From positions 1-7,421 of the forward strand of contig JAEYSH010000075.1 of NCBI GenBank assembly GCA_023434825.1: a stretch of 7,421 nt of DNA. Direction: 5' to 3'. Shown here one piece after another: positions 1-6,097 of the stretch (its first letter is position 1; the number at the start of each line of letters is the position of its first letter). Source of the stretch: Methanobacteriota archaeon (GTDB taxonomy: Archaea > Methanobacteriota > Methanobacteria > Methanobacteriales > Methanobacteriaceae). The notes under the pieces are model-generated. The model made no database searches, was not told the origin of the DNA, and saw only the letters and a program-made list of their open reading frames with translations. Both the position numbers and the translations under genes were made by a program.

Positions 1-439
1 TAAAAACTCTCTGCATCTGACCTCCAGAAAGTTCACTTATCTGCCTATCCTTAAATTTAAGCATTTTAACTTCTTTTAATGCTTTTACTACTGCATTTTT
101 ATCCTCAGCATTATATTTTTTTAATAATCCATTATATCGACCCATCAATATTACATCAAAGACATTAATTGGAAAAGAAAGATCAAAATAGCTTTTTTGA
201 GGGAGATATCCTATTAATTTTAATGCATTAGCGTGATTTTTCCCTAATATTTTTATTTTCCCGCTTTCTGGTTTTATGAGGCCTAAAATAGTTTTTAAAA
301 GTGTACTTTTTCCACCGCCATTTGGCCCTATAATCGCTAGAAAATCATTTTTATTCACAACTAAGTTTATATTTTCTAAAATAGTATGATTATCAAATCT
401 AACATTTATATTATCTAATTCAAGAACTTTAGAAACCAT
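1..439 (-). CDS. Metal ABC transporter ATP-binding protein (ZnuC/TroB-like), 3'-truncated by window edge
   Basis: This is the ATPase subunit of a cluster A-1 metal importer. It binds ATP on the cytoplasmic side and powers uptake through a membrane permease that is not in this window. Translating the minus strand from the ATG at 439 gives about 146 residues, open to the left edge. Visible motifs, in order, are Walker A GPNGGGKST near residue 39, the Q-loop in GYLPQKSYFD near residue 75, and the ABC signature LSGGQMQR close to the edge. Walker B and the H-loop lie outside. The start follows the solute-binding protein stop by 11 bp, and TGTGATT just upstream can pair with the 16S tail, so the two genes are surely co-transcribed. 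The QK-FDLSFP-NVFDVILMGR stretch is typical of zinc/manganese-type ATPases (ZnuC, MntB). The true substrate cannot be read from this subunit. Family assignment is secure; the metal is not. Confidence 0.93.
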   Translation of the reverse strand, partial: MVSKVLELDNINVRFDNHTILENINLVVNKNDFLAIIGPNGGGKSTLLKTILGLIKPESGKIKILGKNHANALKLIGYLPQKSYFDLSFPINVFDVILMGRYNGLLKKYNAEDKNAVVKALKEVKMLKFKDRQISELSGGQMQRVF

Positions 440-450
440 AATAATCACAA

Positions 451-1359
451 TTAGTTATTAGATAGAGCATTTCTAAACGCTTCTGCAACTTTTTTTAGAT
501 TTTCCAGATAATTTTTATCCATATCATCTATTGTTACTATTTTACCCCCAATTTCAGTTGCTACGCTTTCAGCACTTTTATTGCTAAATTGAGGGGAGAT
601 AAAAATTATTTTAATGTTATCCCTCTTTGCTTGGTCAATTAAATCTGTCATTCCTTGGGGAGTGGGTTCTTTCCCGTTCTTTTCAATTGATATTTGTGTA
701 AGCCCATAATCTCTACAGAAATAAGCCCATGCTGGATGATAAACAAGTATTTTACGGTTAATATCTCCTTTTAATGTTTCATTAATTTTTTTATCTTCAT
801 TATCCAGTTCCTGCAAATATTTATCTTTATTAGATTTATAATAATCTTTATTTGAAGGATCTAATTGGATAAGGCCCTGATAAATATTTTCAACCATTAT
901 TTTAGCATTTTTAGGTGAAACCCACACATGAGTATCATATTGATTTTCATCTGCATCCCCATCGTTATCCTGATTAGGCATAAAGGTTATTCCATTAGAA
1001 CAATTTACAATAATCATATTTTTATTACTATCTTTTAGCTTATCCATCCAAACTGTTTCAAATTCTATTCCAGAACCTACCTGGGCGTACATTTTTGCAT
1101 TACTTACTTCTTTAAGTTGTTCAGGTAATGGTTCGTAAGTATGAGGATTTGCTCCTGCTGGAACCATAGTTGTTACTTCGACTTTATCACCCCCAACTTT
1201 TTCAACAAATTCGGCTTGTGGAGGTATACTAACCACTACATCAATTTTATCAGAACTATTAGAACTTAACTGGGACTGGGAAGCAGAATAAATAAACATT
1301 CCTGCGACTACTAAAAACAAAATCAATATTGTAATGATTAAAATCCTTCTTATTTCCAT
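451..1359 (-). CDS. Metal ABC transporter solute-binding protein (ZnuA/TroA family)
   Basis: This is the extracytoplasmic metal-capturing subunit (SBP_bac_9/ZnuA family) that delivers a divalent metal to the importer. It has 302 residues, normal for the family. Residues 5-24 are a hydrophobic signal or anchor segment after MEIRR. There is no lipobox cysteine, so it is either cleaved or held by an uncleaved helix. The expected metal ligands are present: His73 in AGANPHTYEP, His144 in DTHVWVSP, His208 in YHPAWAYF, and an acidic residue at Asp278/279 in TIDDMD. The loop before His144 is acidic (residues 131-138, DNDGDADE) where many ZnuA proteins carry a His-rich loop. The start at 1359 is supported by an AGGTG Shine-Dalgarno site five bases upstream. 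It is the first gene of the importer operon and lies divergent to nikR, so NikR control is a reasonable inference. Candidate metals are zinc, manganese, nickel or cobalt; the sequence does not decide. Confidence 0.93.
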   Translation of the reverse strand: MEIRRILIITILILFLVVAGMFIYSASQSQLSSNSSDKIDVVVSIPPQAEFVEKVGGDKVEVTTMVPAGANPHTYEPLPEQLKEVSNAKMYAQVGSGIEFETVWMDKLKDSNKNMIIVNCSNGITFMPNQDNDGDADENQYDTHVWVSPKNAKIMVENIYQGLIQLDPSNKDYYKSNKDKYLQELDNEDKKINETLKGDINRKILVYHPAWAYFCRDYGLTQISIEKNGKEPTPQGMTDLIDQAKRDNIKIIFISPQFSNKSAESVATEIGGKIVTIDDMDKNYLENLKKVAEAFRNALSNN

Positions 1360-1429
1360 AGGAACACCTAATGTGAATAAAAATCATTTATAACTTATTA
1401 TAAGTACTTATTAATATTTAAACATTTTG

Positions 1430-1446
1430 TTAATAAAATTTATTAA
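1430..1446. repeat. 17-nt palindrome (8-1-8) in the importer/nikR intergenic region
   Basis: TTAATAAA and TTTATTAA flank a single central A, forming a perfect inverted repeat. It lies between the candidate importer TATA element (1396-1403) and the candidate nikR TATA element (1451-1460), a position suited to a shared operator. All bases are A or T, so chance occurrence in this background is quite possible. Confidence 0.35.
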
Positions 1447-1526
1447 AACACTTATATAACCTTATTAAATATTATATTATATTCCAAAAATCATATTGAA
1501 CATCCAAGAATAGATACAAATTTTTT

Positions 1527-1542
1527 ATTCTTTATAAAGAAT
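1527..1542. repeat. Perfect 16-bp palindrome ATTCTTTATAAAGAAT upstream of nikR
   Basis: The sequence ATTCTTTATAAAGAAT equals its own reverse complement. It ends four bases before the nikR Shine-Dalgarno site (1547-1551). It lies downstream of the more plausible nikR TATA element, so a bound dimer here could block transcription or expose the leader to autoregulation. Base composition makes AT-only palindromes common, but one of this length with internal C/G pairs is less so. Function is inferred only. Confidence 0.5.
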
Positions 1543-1558
1543 GCTAAGGAGATTAATC

Positions 1559-1942
1559 ATGCCAATTGTTAGTATTTCTTTAAATGAAAAATTACTGGAA
1601 GAAATAGATAGATTAAAAGATGAAATAGGATATTCTGGCAGATCCGATGTAATTAGATCAAGCGCAAGAATGTTAATAGCTGATAATAAAGAAAAAGAAA
1701 ATCTGACTGGAAACATTAATTCAATACTGATATTAATCCATAATCAAGAAGCTGAAGATAAGGTTACCGAAATAAAACATGACTTTGAAGATATTGTAAA
1801 CACCCAGATCCACAGCCATCTTAAAGAACATAAATGCATGGAAATATTTATTTTAGAAGGAAATGCTGCCAGAATAAAAGAATTATCCCGAATGTTTCAA
1901 ATTAGTCGTAAAATTGATTATGTTAAGTTAATTGTTGTATGA
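1559..1942 (+). CDS. nikR: NikR-type nickel-responsive transcriptional regulator
   Basis: This is a ribbon-helix-helix DNA-binding protein with a C-terminal ACT-like nickel-sensing domain. In known NikR proteins nickel binding at the tetramer interface promotes repression of metal uptake genes. The chosen ATG at 1559 gives 127 residues, beginning MPIVSISL like other NikRs, with AGGAG at 1547-1551 seven bases ahead. An in-frame ATG at 1541 would place the ribosome site inside the gene and is rejected. The RHH domain spans about residues 3-40 (VSISLNEKLLEEID, then GYSGRSDVIRSSAR). The sensor domain shows His74, His85, His87 and Cys93, with the spacing of E. coli NikR His76, His87, His89 and Cys95. 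A further His91 lies within the same loop. The gene is divergent from the metal importer operon, its likely target, and may also control itself. Methanogens often carry several NikR paralogs, so the physiological metal could differ from nickel. Confidence 0.93.
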   Translation: MPIVSISLNEKLLEEIDRLKDEIGYSGRSDVIRSSARMLIADNKEKENLTGNINSILILIHNQEAEDKVTEIKHDFEDIVNTQIHSHLKEHKCMEIFILEGNAARIKELSRMFQISRKIDYVKLIVV

Positions 1943-1951
1943 TAAAATTGG

Positions 1952-1975
1952 AAAAAGTAATACTTTTTTAATAAT
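1952..1975 (+). terminator. Candidate nikR terminator
   Basis: Nine bases after the nikR stop, AAAAAGT and ACTTTTT pair around an AAT loop (1952-1968), followed by T and AT-rich sequence. The second arm is itself a T-rich tract on the plus strand, which suits archaeal T-tract termination. The stem has a single G-C pair, so hairpin stability is low. Confidence 0.5.
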
Positions 1976-2100
1976 TTTGACATAAAATTCAAGTGTAAAA
2001 AACGACAAATTTTTATTATCGTACTACTAATAAATGAAACTTAAAAAAAATTTATAATTATCCAAAATAACTGGTGCATTTAATTAAAATAATTAATTTT

Positions 2101-2134
2101 CATTTAAAAAATAAATAAGGGGATTTTTAATCCC
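2101..2134 (-). terminator. Terminator of the DUF11 surface-protein gene
   Basis: Just after the stop codon on the minus strand, GGGATT and AATCCC pair around a three-base loop (2120-2125 with 2129-2134). The stem is followed by CTTATTTATTTTTT. A GC-containing stem with a T tract, placed nine bases past a stop in this AT-rich background, is convincing as a terminator. Confidence 0.75.
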
Positions 2135-2143
2135 AATAAGTTC

Positions 2144-3472
2144 TTATTTTTTTGGTCTTACAAATCCAAGTCCTACTAACAATACAGCTAATATTAAAGC
2201 TACAAGTGGCATTCCTGTGTTTTGCATTCCGATTGTGTTACTTGCTGCGTTTACTGGTTCAGGTTCGCCTCCTGCTGCTTGGACTGTTACAGCTGAAATC
2301 ACTACTGGTTGGCCAGTACAGGTACCTGATGTAATATCTGAGTTTATTACAAATGATCCTGCACGTAAAACTTTAACATTTAACCATAGATATGGATCGC
2401 CAACAGGCACGTTACCAAGGTTCCAGGTTAAAGTCCTTGTAGCAGCATCGTATGTGTATGTTCCAACATCTACGTTAGCGCTGACAAATTCTAAACCGTC
2501 AGGTATCACAAATTGCATAACCACATTATCAGCAGTATCAGGTCCATTATTACCTAATTTATAAGTTAAAGTAGTAGTGCCACCTATTGTTGTGCTGACG
2601 TTTGTAGGTGTGACATTTACGTACAAATTACATTTTTTGACGTAAATAGTTGCAGAAGCTTCCTGTGATTCTTTATTACACTCATCCTGTGTTTCTGTCA
2701 CGTTGTTTGTAATGTTTGTACCTGCCATTGCTTGGGTGATTAGTCCACTTATGGTTAATGTAGCATTTGTACCATTTGTAAGGTTTCCCACATACCATAC
2801 TCCGCCAACAACATATCCTTGACTTGGTGTACCTGCTGTAAACCCTGCAGGTAATACATCAGTAACCACAACATTATGTGCTGTGTTAGGTCCGTTATTG
2901 TGAAGTTTTATGGTAAATACACCAGTTTGTCCAACGTTCAGAGGTCCATTACCAGTTTTCTCTATAGTAACATTGGCTTTTGGAACATAGAATGAAGAAC
3001 TTGCACGACCAACATAATCCCAAGATCCATAATTACTATGTTCTCTACTGTATAGTCTTGCTGTGTTATTTATGGTTAAACCACAATCTGTTACTTGAGC
3101 ATATATAATAAGAGTAGCATATTGTGAGCTTGAACTTAGATATATTCCAGTCCACATTCCTGTGTTATTATTATATGTACCCTTATTTGCAGCAGTTCCG
3201 TATGTTGTTGCGTTAATAAATTGCAAACCTTGTGGAAGAGTATCATTTACTTGATAATAATTGTCTTCACCTCGTTCCCTTGTGACTGTGATGTTATATT
3301 TGACTATGTCTCCAGTATTTATATTATCGTTGGTTCCATTACAGTTAGTAACATTTTTTACTATCCTATCGTCACAATTATTTGAGTCAGTAGCTGCAGT
3401 TGCTCCAATAATGGTCATTGTAAATAAAACTGTTAGTGTGATCATCAGTAATCTTTTTTGATTTTTTTGCAT
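2144..3472 (-). CDS. DUF11-repeat surface protein with signal peptide and C-terminal membrane anchor
   Basis: This is a predicted cell-surface protein of unknown specific role, probably structural or adhesive. The ATG at 3472 is chosen because AGGAGGTGA (3477-3485) lies four bases upstream and matches the 16S tail perfectly; it gives 442 residues. The ATG at 3523 would add 17 charged residues before the signal peptide. Residues 1-26 form a signal peptide (QKNQKR, hydrophobic core, ATA). Three DUF11 (conserved repeat) domains follow at about 35-160, 166-278 and 282-397. The last two carry the hallmarks GQTGVFTIKLHNNGPNTA with VVVTDVLPAGF, and TYKLGNNGPDTADNVV with FVIPDGLEFV. The C-terminus has a short Pro/Glu/Ala linker, then NTIGMQNTGMP, a hydrophobic helix (about 421-437) and RPKK. 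I count about 15 N-x-S/T sequons, all before residue 295, and six cysteines. GC content is visibly higher than in neighbouring genes, consistent with strong expression or different origin. Confidence 0.9.
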   Translation of the reverse strand: MQKNQKRLLMITLTVLFTMTIIGATAATDSNNCDDRIVKNVTNCNGTNDNINTGDIVKYNITVTRERGEDNYYQVNDTLPQGLQFINATTYGTAANKGTYNNNTGMWTGIYLSSSSQYATLIIYAQVTDCGLTINNTARLYSREHSNYGSWDYVGRASSSFYVPKANVTIEKTGNGPLNVGQTGVFTIKLHNNGPNTAHNVVVTDVLPAGFTAGTPSQGYVVGGVWYVGNLTNGTNATLTISGLITQAMAGTNITNNVTETQDECNKESQEASATIYVKKCNLYVNVTPTNVSTTIGGTTTLTYKLGNNGPDTADNVVMQFVIPDGLEFVSANVDVGTYTYDAATRTLTWNLGNVPVGDPYLWLNVKVLRAGSFVINSDITSGTCTGQPVVISAVTVQAAGGEPEPVNAASNTIGMQNTGMPLVALILAVLLVGLGFVRPKK

Positions 3473-3476
3473 TTTT

Positions 3477-3485
3477 TCACCTCCT
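3477..3485 (-). promoter_or_regulatory. Perfect Shine-Dalgarno site deciding the DUF11 gene start
   Basis: On the minus strand this reads AGGAGGTGA, complementary to the archaeal 16S rRNA tail over nine bases, four bases before the ATG at 3472. It is the strongest ribosome site in the window. It rules out the upstream in-frame ATGs at 3523 and 3508, which have no such site. Confidence 0.85.
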
Positions 3486-3523
3486 TTTTCTTTCTTAATT
3501 TTCATTTCGTTTCTATTAAACAA

Positions 3524-3555
3524 TAATTATGTATATATAATTAATATAAAAACTT
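3524..3555 (-). promoter_or_regulatory. Candidate promoter of the DUF11 gene with overlapping inverted repeat
   Basis: On the minus strand TTTATATT (3543-3550) is a TATA-like element. It would start transcription near 3522, giving a leader of about 50 nt that carries the strong ribosome site. An alternative TATATATA lies about 12 bases further in. TAATTAT and ATAATTA (3524-3530 and 3537-3543) form a 7-6-7 inverted repeat overlapping these elements and could be an operator. The AT background makes exact placement uncertain. Confidence 0.4.
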
Positions 3556-4005
3556 ATTGATTCTTTTAGTGACATATTTCACAGAATTTTAATTTATTAC
3601 TAATTGATTTATAACTAATACTAATATTAATAATTTATTTAAGTATATTTGACTTTTAATTGCATAATATATTATTAAACGAATGAAATTAAGCTAATAT
3701 AACTCTTAATATCAAAATTCAATGAATTAAAAGTTATTTCGTATAAAAAGTAGCACAGGATATTGTGAAAGTTAAACTAAATATTTAATTATATAATATT
3801 ATAACTAAGTAATTTATAACCGTAAAATTAAATAATAGATTTTATTAAACATGTGAAAACCAATTCTAAAAAAATATAGAATTAAAAATCAATATTAATA
3901 AGAAAGAAGAAATTAGTACATTAAGACTTATTTACTATAATTCAGCTATATAAAACAATCAAATTGTAATTAAAACTTTTATTTTAGTATAAATTAAGAA
4001 AGAAT
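3556..4005. other. Gene-free AT-rich intergenic stretch
   Basis: About 450 bases without a supportable gene. ATGs on either strand run into stops within a few codons and lack ribosome sites. Structures noted are a 7-bp inverted repeat AATTCTA/TAGAATT at 3862-3883, a short CACA/TGTG inverted repeat near 3754-3767, and a good archaeal TATA-like TATATAAA at 3947-3954 on the plus strand with no gene downstream. No tRNA, direct-repeat array or GC-rich structured RNA was seen. Confidence 0.6.
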
Positions 4006-4035
4006 AAAAAAAATAGAAAAATATTTAACAATATT
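4006..4035 (-). terminator. Terminator of the DUF166-cobM-PsbP-like operon
   Basis: Directly after the stop codon on the minus strand, AATATT and AATATT (self-complementary arms, 4020-4025 and 4030-4035) can pair around four bases. Beyond them come TTTCTA and a run of eight T (4006-4013). The stem has no G-C pairs, so the T tract is probably the main signal, as is common in archaea. Confidence 0.6.
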
Positions 4036-5268
4036 TTAGTTTAAATTAAAGCTCTGAACTGTTTTTTCAATTAAATAATCATTATTTTCATAATATTTTT
4101 CTTCTGATATTAATTGAAGTTCAAATACATCTACATTATTCTTTGTAAGTGTAGTTCGATCAAGATAAAATGGAGCTGGTACTTCATTTGAAAACATTGG
4201 ATTCTGCTGACATTTATACACTACTCTTATTCCCTTTACTTCGCCATAATCAATTTTCTGCTCAAAAACTTCGGTAGCGCCCCACCATGAACGTAAATAT
4301 CTGTCTTGGATGTCTTTATAATCATCCAGAGATTTACCAAATTCTTTACCGATCTTTCCATACCAGACAATACATTCAATGCTATTTCCATAAGTTAAAT
4401 ATAATCTAGCATCTTTACCCGCATTTTTATACGATCTTTTCTCCCATACATTAGGATAACTTATAGAAAACCATTTTCCAGAAAAAGTATCCATTTTACT
4501 GCTGTTTATTTCATCTCCAATATTAAAGATATTATATACTGGCTGAAATACCTCAAAATCACGAGTAATATTTTGTCCCTGGACTGATTCTCTTTTTCCA
4601 GAAGATTTAGCTGTTATATTGAACATAGAATTTGTTGAATTAGAAGGCACATTGAATTCTTTTTTGAAATTTCCATTTGAATCTGCCTTGAAAGTAATGT
4701 TATTCAGTACTGGATCATCTAATGCAGTTTCAATATAACTTCCAAGATTTAAATTACTTTTTAAGGTCATGTTAGATACAATAGTTATATTAGCATTAGG
4801 ATCACTTATTCCTTCAATTTCAACCGTATTATTTCCATATTTAAGCTTATCAACAGGTTTTATTGAAAGATAAGTTAAAGGACGTTGAATTAAAATATCC
4901 TGGGAAATTTCATATTTTTTAGGGGCTTTAGATATAACTGAAACTTTAGCATCCACCAAATCTACAGGAATATTAATTGTATACTCAAAACTACCATTAC
5001 CATTTACTGTAACAGGGGCCTTATCAAGTTTCAATTCAGTTGAATTTATAAATATCTTAGCATTTGACTCCGTATGACCTTTTATGACTAATAATTGAGG
5101 TTTATCATCAATTTGGAAATTATTTTGATTCAAAGATAAAAATGTAATGTCTGGAACGAGCAACCCTGTTAGTAGAATGTATAGCACTGAAAGGATACAG
5201 AATGCGCTTAATCCATAAACTGCTTTATCTGTATTTGTCTGTTTTGCCCACCAGTTTTTAATATCCAT
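4036..5268 (-). CDS. Membrane-anchored protein with Ig-like domains and a C-terminal PsbP-like domain
   Basis: The function is unknown. The protein has 410 residues. A short cytoplasmic start (MDIKNWWAKQTNTDKAV) leads into one transmembrane helix at about 17-38, so the rest should face outside. Two beta-rich modules with the look of bacterial Ig-like domains follow: about 55-128 (LLVIKGHTESNAKIFIN, then NGNGSFEYTINIP) and about 133-242 (NTVEIEGISDPNANITI, then DSNGNFKKEFNVP). The C-terminal part, about 260-410, resembles the PsbP-like proteins frequent in Methanobacterium: WFSISYPNVWEK near the start and FELQLISEE...EKTVQSFNL at the end. Archaeal PsbP-like proteins are not photosynthetic; the name marks a fold only. 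Many N-x-S/T sequons fit surface exposure. Start ATG at 5268 is preceded by AAAGGAT. It follows cobM by 21 bp and ends the operon. The domain calls are from pattern recognition and moderately sure. Confidence 0.8.
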   Translation of the reverse strand: MDIKNWWAKQTNTDKAVYGLSAFCILSVLYILLTGLLVPDITFLSLNQNNFQIDDKPQLLVIKGHTESNAKIFINSTELKLDKAPVTVNGNGSFEYTINIPVDLVDAKVSVISKAPKKYEISQDILIQRPLTYLSIKPVDKLKYGNNTVEIEGISDPNANITIVSNMTLKSNLNLGSYIETALDDPVLNNITFKADSNGNFKKEFNVPSNSTNSMFNITAKSSGKRESVQGQNITRDFEVFQPVYNIFNIGDEINSSKMDTFSGKWFSISYPNVWEKRSYKNAGKDARLYLTYGNSIECIVWYGKIGKEFGKSLDDYKDIQDRYLRSWWGATEVFEQKIDYGEVKGIRVVYKCQQNPMFSNEVPAPFYLDRTTLTKNNVDVFELQLISEEKYYENNDYLIEKTVQSFNLN

Positions 5269-5289
5269 TGAAATCCTTTTTAACTTAAT

Positions 5290-6063
5290 TTAGGACAATT
5301 TACGCTGTCCTTTTCTATACTCATGTGTAAATTCAGCGTCATAAAGCTTGGAAGGGACAATATAATCAGGAGCAAGTACTTTACCCACCACAATCATAGC
5401 TGTTTTTTTAATCCCTGCTTCTTTTACTTTAGATACAATATCTTCTAATGTTCCTCTGATTATAATTTCATCATTCCATGATGCTTTTTTGACCACGGCA
5501 ACTGGAGTATCTTTACCATAATGACTTAAAAGATCTTCTACAACTTTTTCAATTATTTGAACACCTAAAAAGATGCACATAGTAGCATTAATTTTTGCAA
5601 GATTTTCAATAGATTCTTTAACTGGCTTAGGAGTTCTTCCTTCAGGTCTTGTTATAATTACAGTTTGTGAAACTTCCGGAAGTGTTAATTCTGATTCAAG
5701 GGCTGCTGCTGTTGCAAAAAGAGAACTTACACCAGGAATAATTTCAAATTTTATTCCTTTCTCTTTTAAAATTTCAATCTGTTCGCCTATAGCGCCGTAA
5801 ATTGATGGATCTCCAGTATGTACCCTGGCAACAATCTTTCCATTTTTAACTCCTTTTTCCATTATTTCTATTATTTCAGGGAGATTCATGGTTGCACTGT
5901 TGTATATTTCAGCATCAGTAGGGGCATAGCCTAAAACTTCCTCATTTACAAGTGATCCTGCATAAATAATAATTTCAGATTTTTCAAGGGCATTTTTACC
6001 CTTTATGGTTAAAAGTTCAGGGTCTCCAGGCCCTGCTCCAATAAAAACAACTTTTCCTTCCAT
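5290..6063 (-). CDS. cobM: Cobalt-precorrin-4 C11-methyltransferase (CobM/CbiF)
   Basis: This enzyme transfers a methyl group from S-adenosylmethionine to C11 of (cobalt-)precorrin-4 in corrin ring synthesis, in the cytoplasm. In an anaerobic methanogen the early-cobalt route is expected, so cbiF is an equally good symbol. It has 257 residues, normal for the family. Visible tetrapyrrole-methylase motifs are FIGAGPGDPELLTIKG (7-22), IYAGSLV (33-39), ARVHTGDPSIYGAIGEQ (79-95), which forms the SAM and substrate cleft, and EIIPGVSSLFATAAAL (107-122) with ELTLPEVSQTVIITRPEGRTP. The last is diagnostic of CobM over CobI, CobJ or CysG. It lies 34 bp after the DUF166-ferredoxin gene and 21 bp before the Ig/PsbP-like gene, so it is probably co-transcribed with both. 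No other cobalamin gene is in the window, as is common in methanogens where these genes are scattered. GTGAG sits four bases ahead of the ATG. Confidence 0.95.
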   Translation of the reverse strand: MEGKVVFIGAGPGDPELLTIKGKNALEKSEIIIYAGSLVNEEVLGYAPTDAEIYNSATMNLPEIIEIMEKGVKNGKIVARVHTGDPSIYGAIGEQIEILKEKGIKFEIIPGVSSLFATAAALESELTLPEVSQTVIITRPEGRTPKPVKESIENLAKINATMCIFLGVQIIEKVVEDLLSHYGKDTPVAVVKKASWNDEIIIRGTLEDIVSKVKEAGIKKTAMIVVGKVLAPDYIVPSKLYDAEFTHEYRKGQRKLS

Positions 6064-6097
6064 TTTCTCACATCTTTAATGATTATAAGTAATAAAT

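Larger units (their letters stand above)
1360..1558. promoter_or_regulatory. Divergent control region between metal importer and nikR
   Basis: This AT-rich region must hold the promoters of both flanking operons. For the importer (minus strand) a TATA-like TTATAATA at 1396-1403 would start transcription near 1374, leaving a short leader with the AGGTG site. For nikR (plus strand) CTTATATAAC at 1451-1460, preceded by an A-rich BRE-like stretch, would start near 1480 with a leader of about 80 nt. Candidate operators are ACTTATTA repeated at 1393-1400 and 1406-1413, with CTTATTA again at 1461-1467; TAAGTACTTA (1401-1410); a perfect 8-1-8 palindrome at 1430-1446; and a perfect 16-bp palindrome at 1527-1542. 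No match to the E. coli NikR operator (GTATGA, 16 bases, TCATAC) was seen. Promoter placement is inference. Confidence 0.55.
1943..2143. other. Convergent intergenic gap between nikR and the DUF11 gene
   Basis: This gap lies between two genes that face each other. It holds the two candidate terminators at its ends and otherwise AT-rich sequence with several A runs (for example at 2041-2050). No open reading frame with a ribosome site, RNA gene or long repeat was seen. Confidence 0.6.

Noticed and set aside
1541..1558. Upstream in-frame ATG as the nikR start
   Set aside because: It would place the AGGAG ribosome site inside the gene and overlap the 16-bp palindrome. The ATG at 1559 has correct spacing and gives the usual NikR N-terminus.
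1360..1558. E. coli-type NikR operator (GTATGA, 16 bases, TCATAC)
   Set aside because: TCATAT occurs near 1491 but no partner half-site lies at the right distance, so no match can be claimed.
1360..1558. Cobalamin or NiCo riboswitch ahead of the metal or cobalt genes
   Set aside because: The leaders here and at 7001-7027 are too short and AT-rich, with no conserved helices or B12-box-like sequence.
1525..1716. Minus-strand open frame of 63 codons
   Set aside because: It overlaps the 5' part of nikR on the opposite strand, has no family resemblance and no ribosome site; it is a shadow of nikR.
2152..2564. Plus-strand open frames of 60 and 115 codons inside the DUF11 gene
   Set aside because: They are antisense to a well-supported gene, with low-complexity translations and no ribosome sites.
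3261..3461. Plus-strand open frame of 66 codons
   Set aside because: It is antisense to the start of the DUF11 gene; its hydrophobic translation is the mirror of the signal-peptide and repeat coding.
3473..3523. Longer DUF11 gene start at 3523
   Set aside because: It adds a charged stretch before the signal peptide, and the perfect ribosome site would lie within the coding region.
5573..5800. Plus-strand open frame of 75 codons
   Set aside because: It is antisense to the conserved core of cobM and has no independent support.
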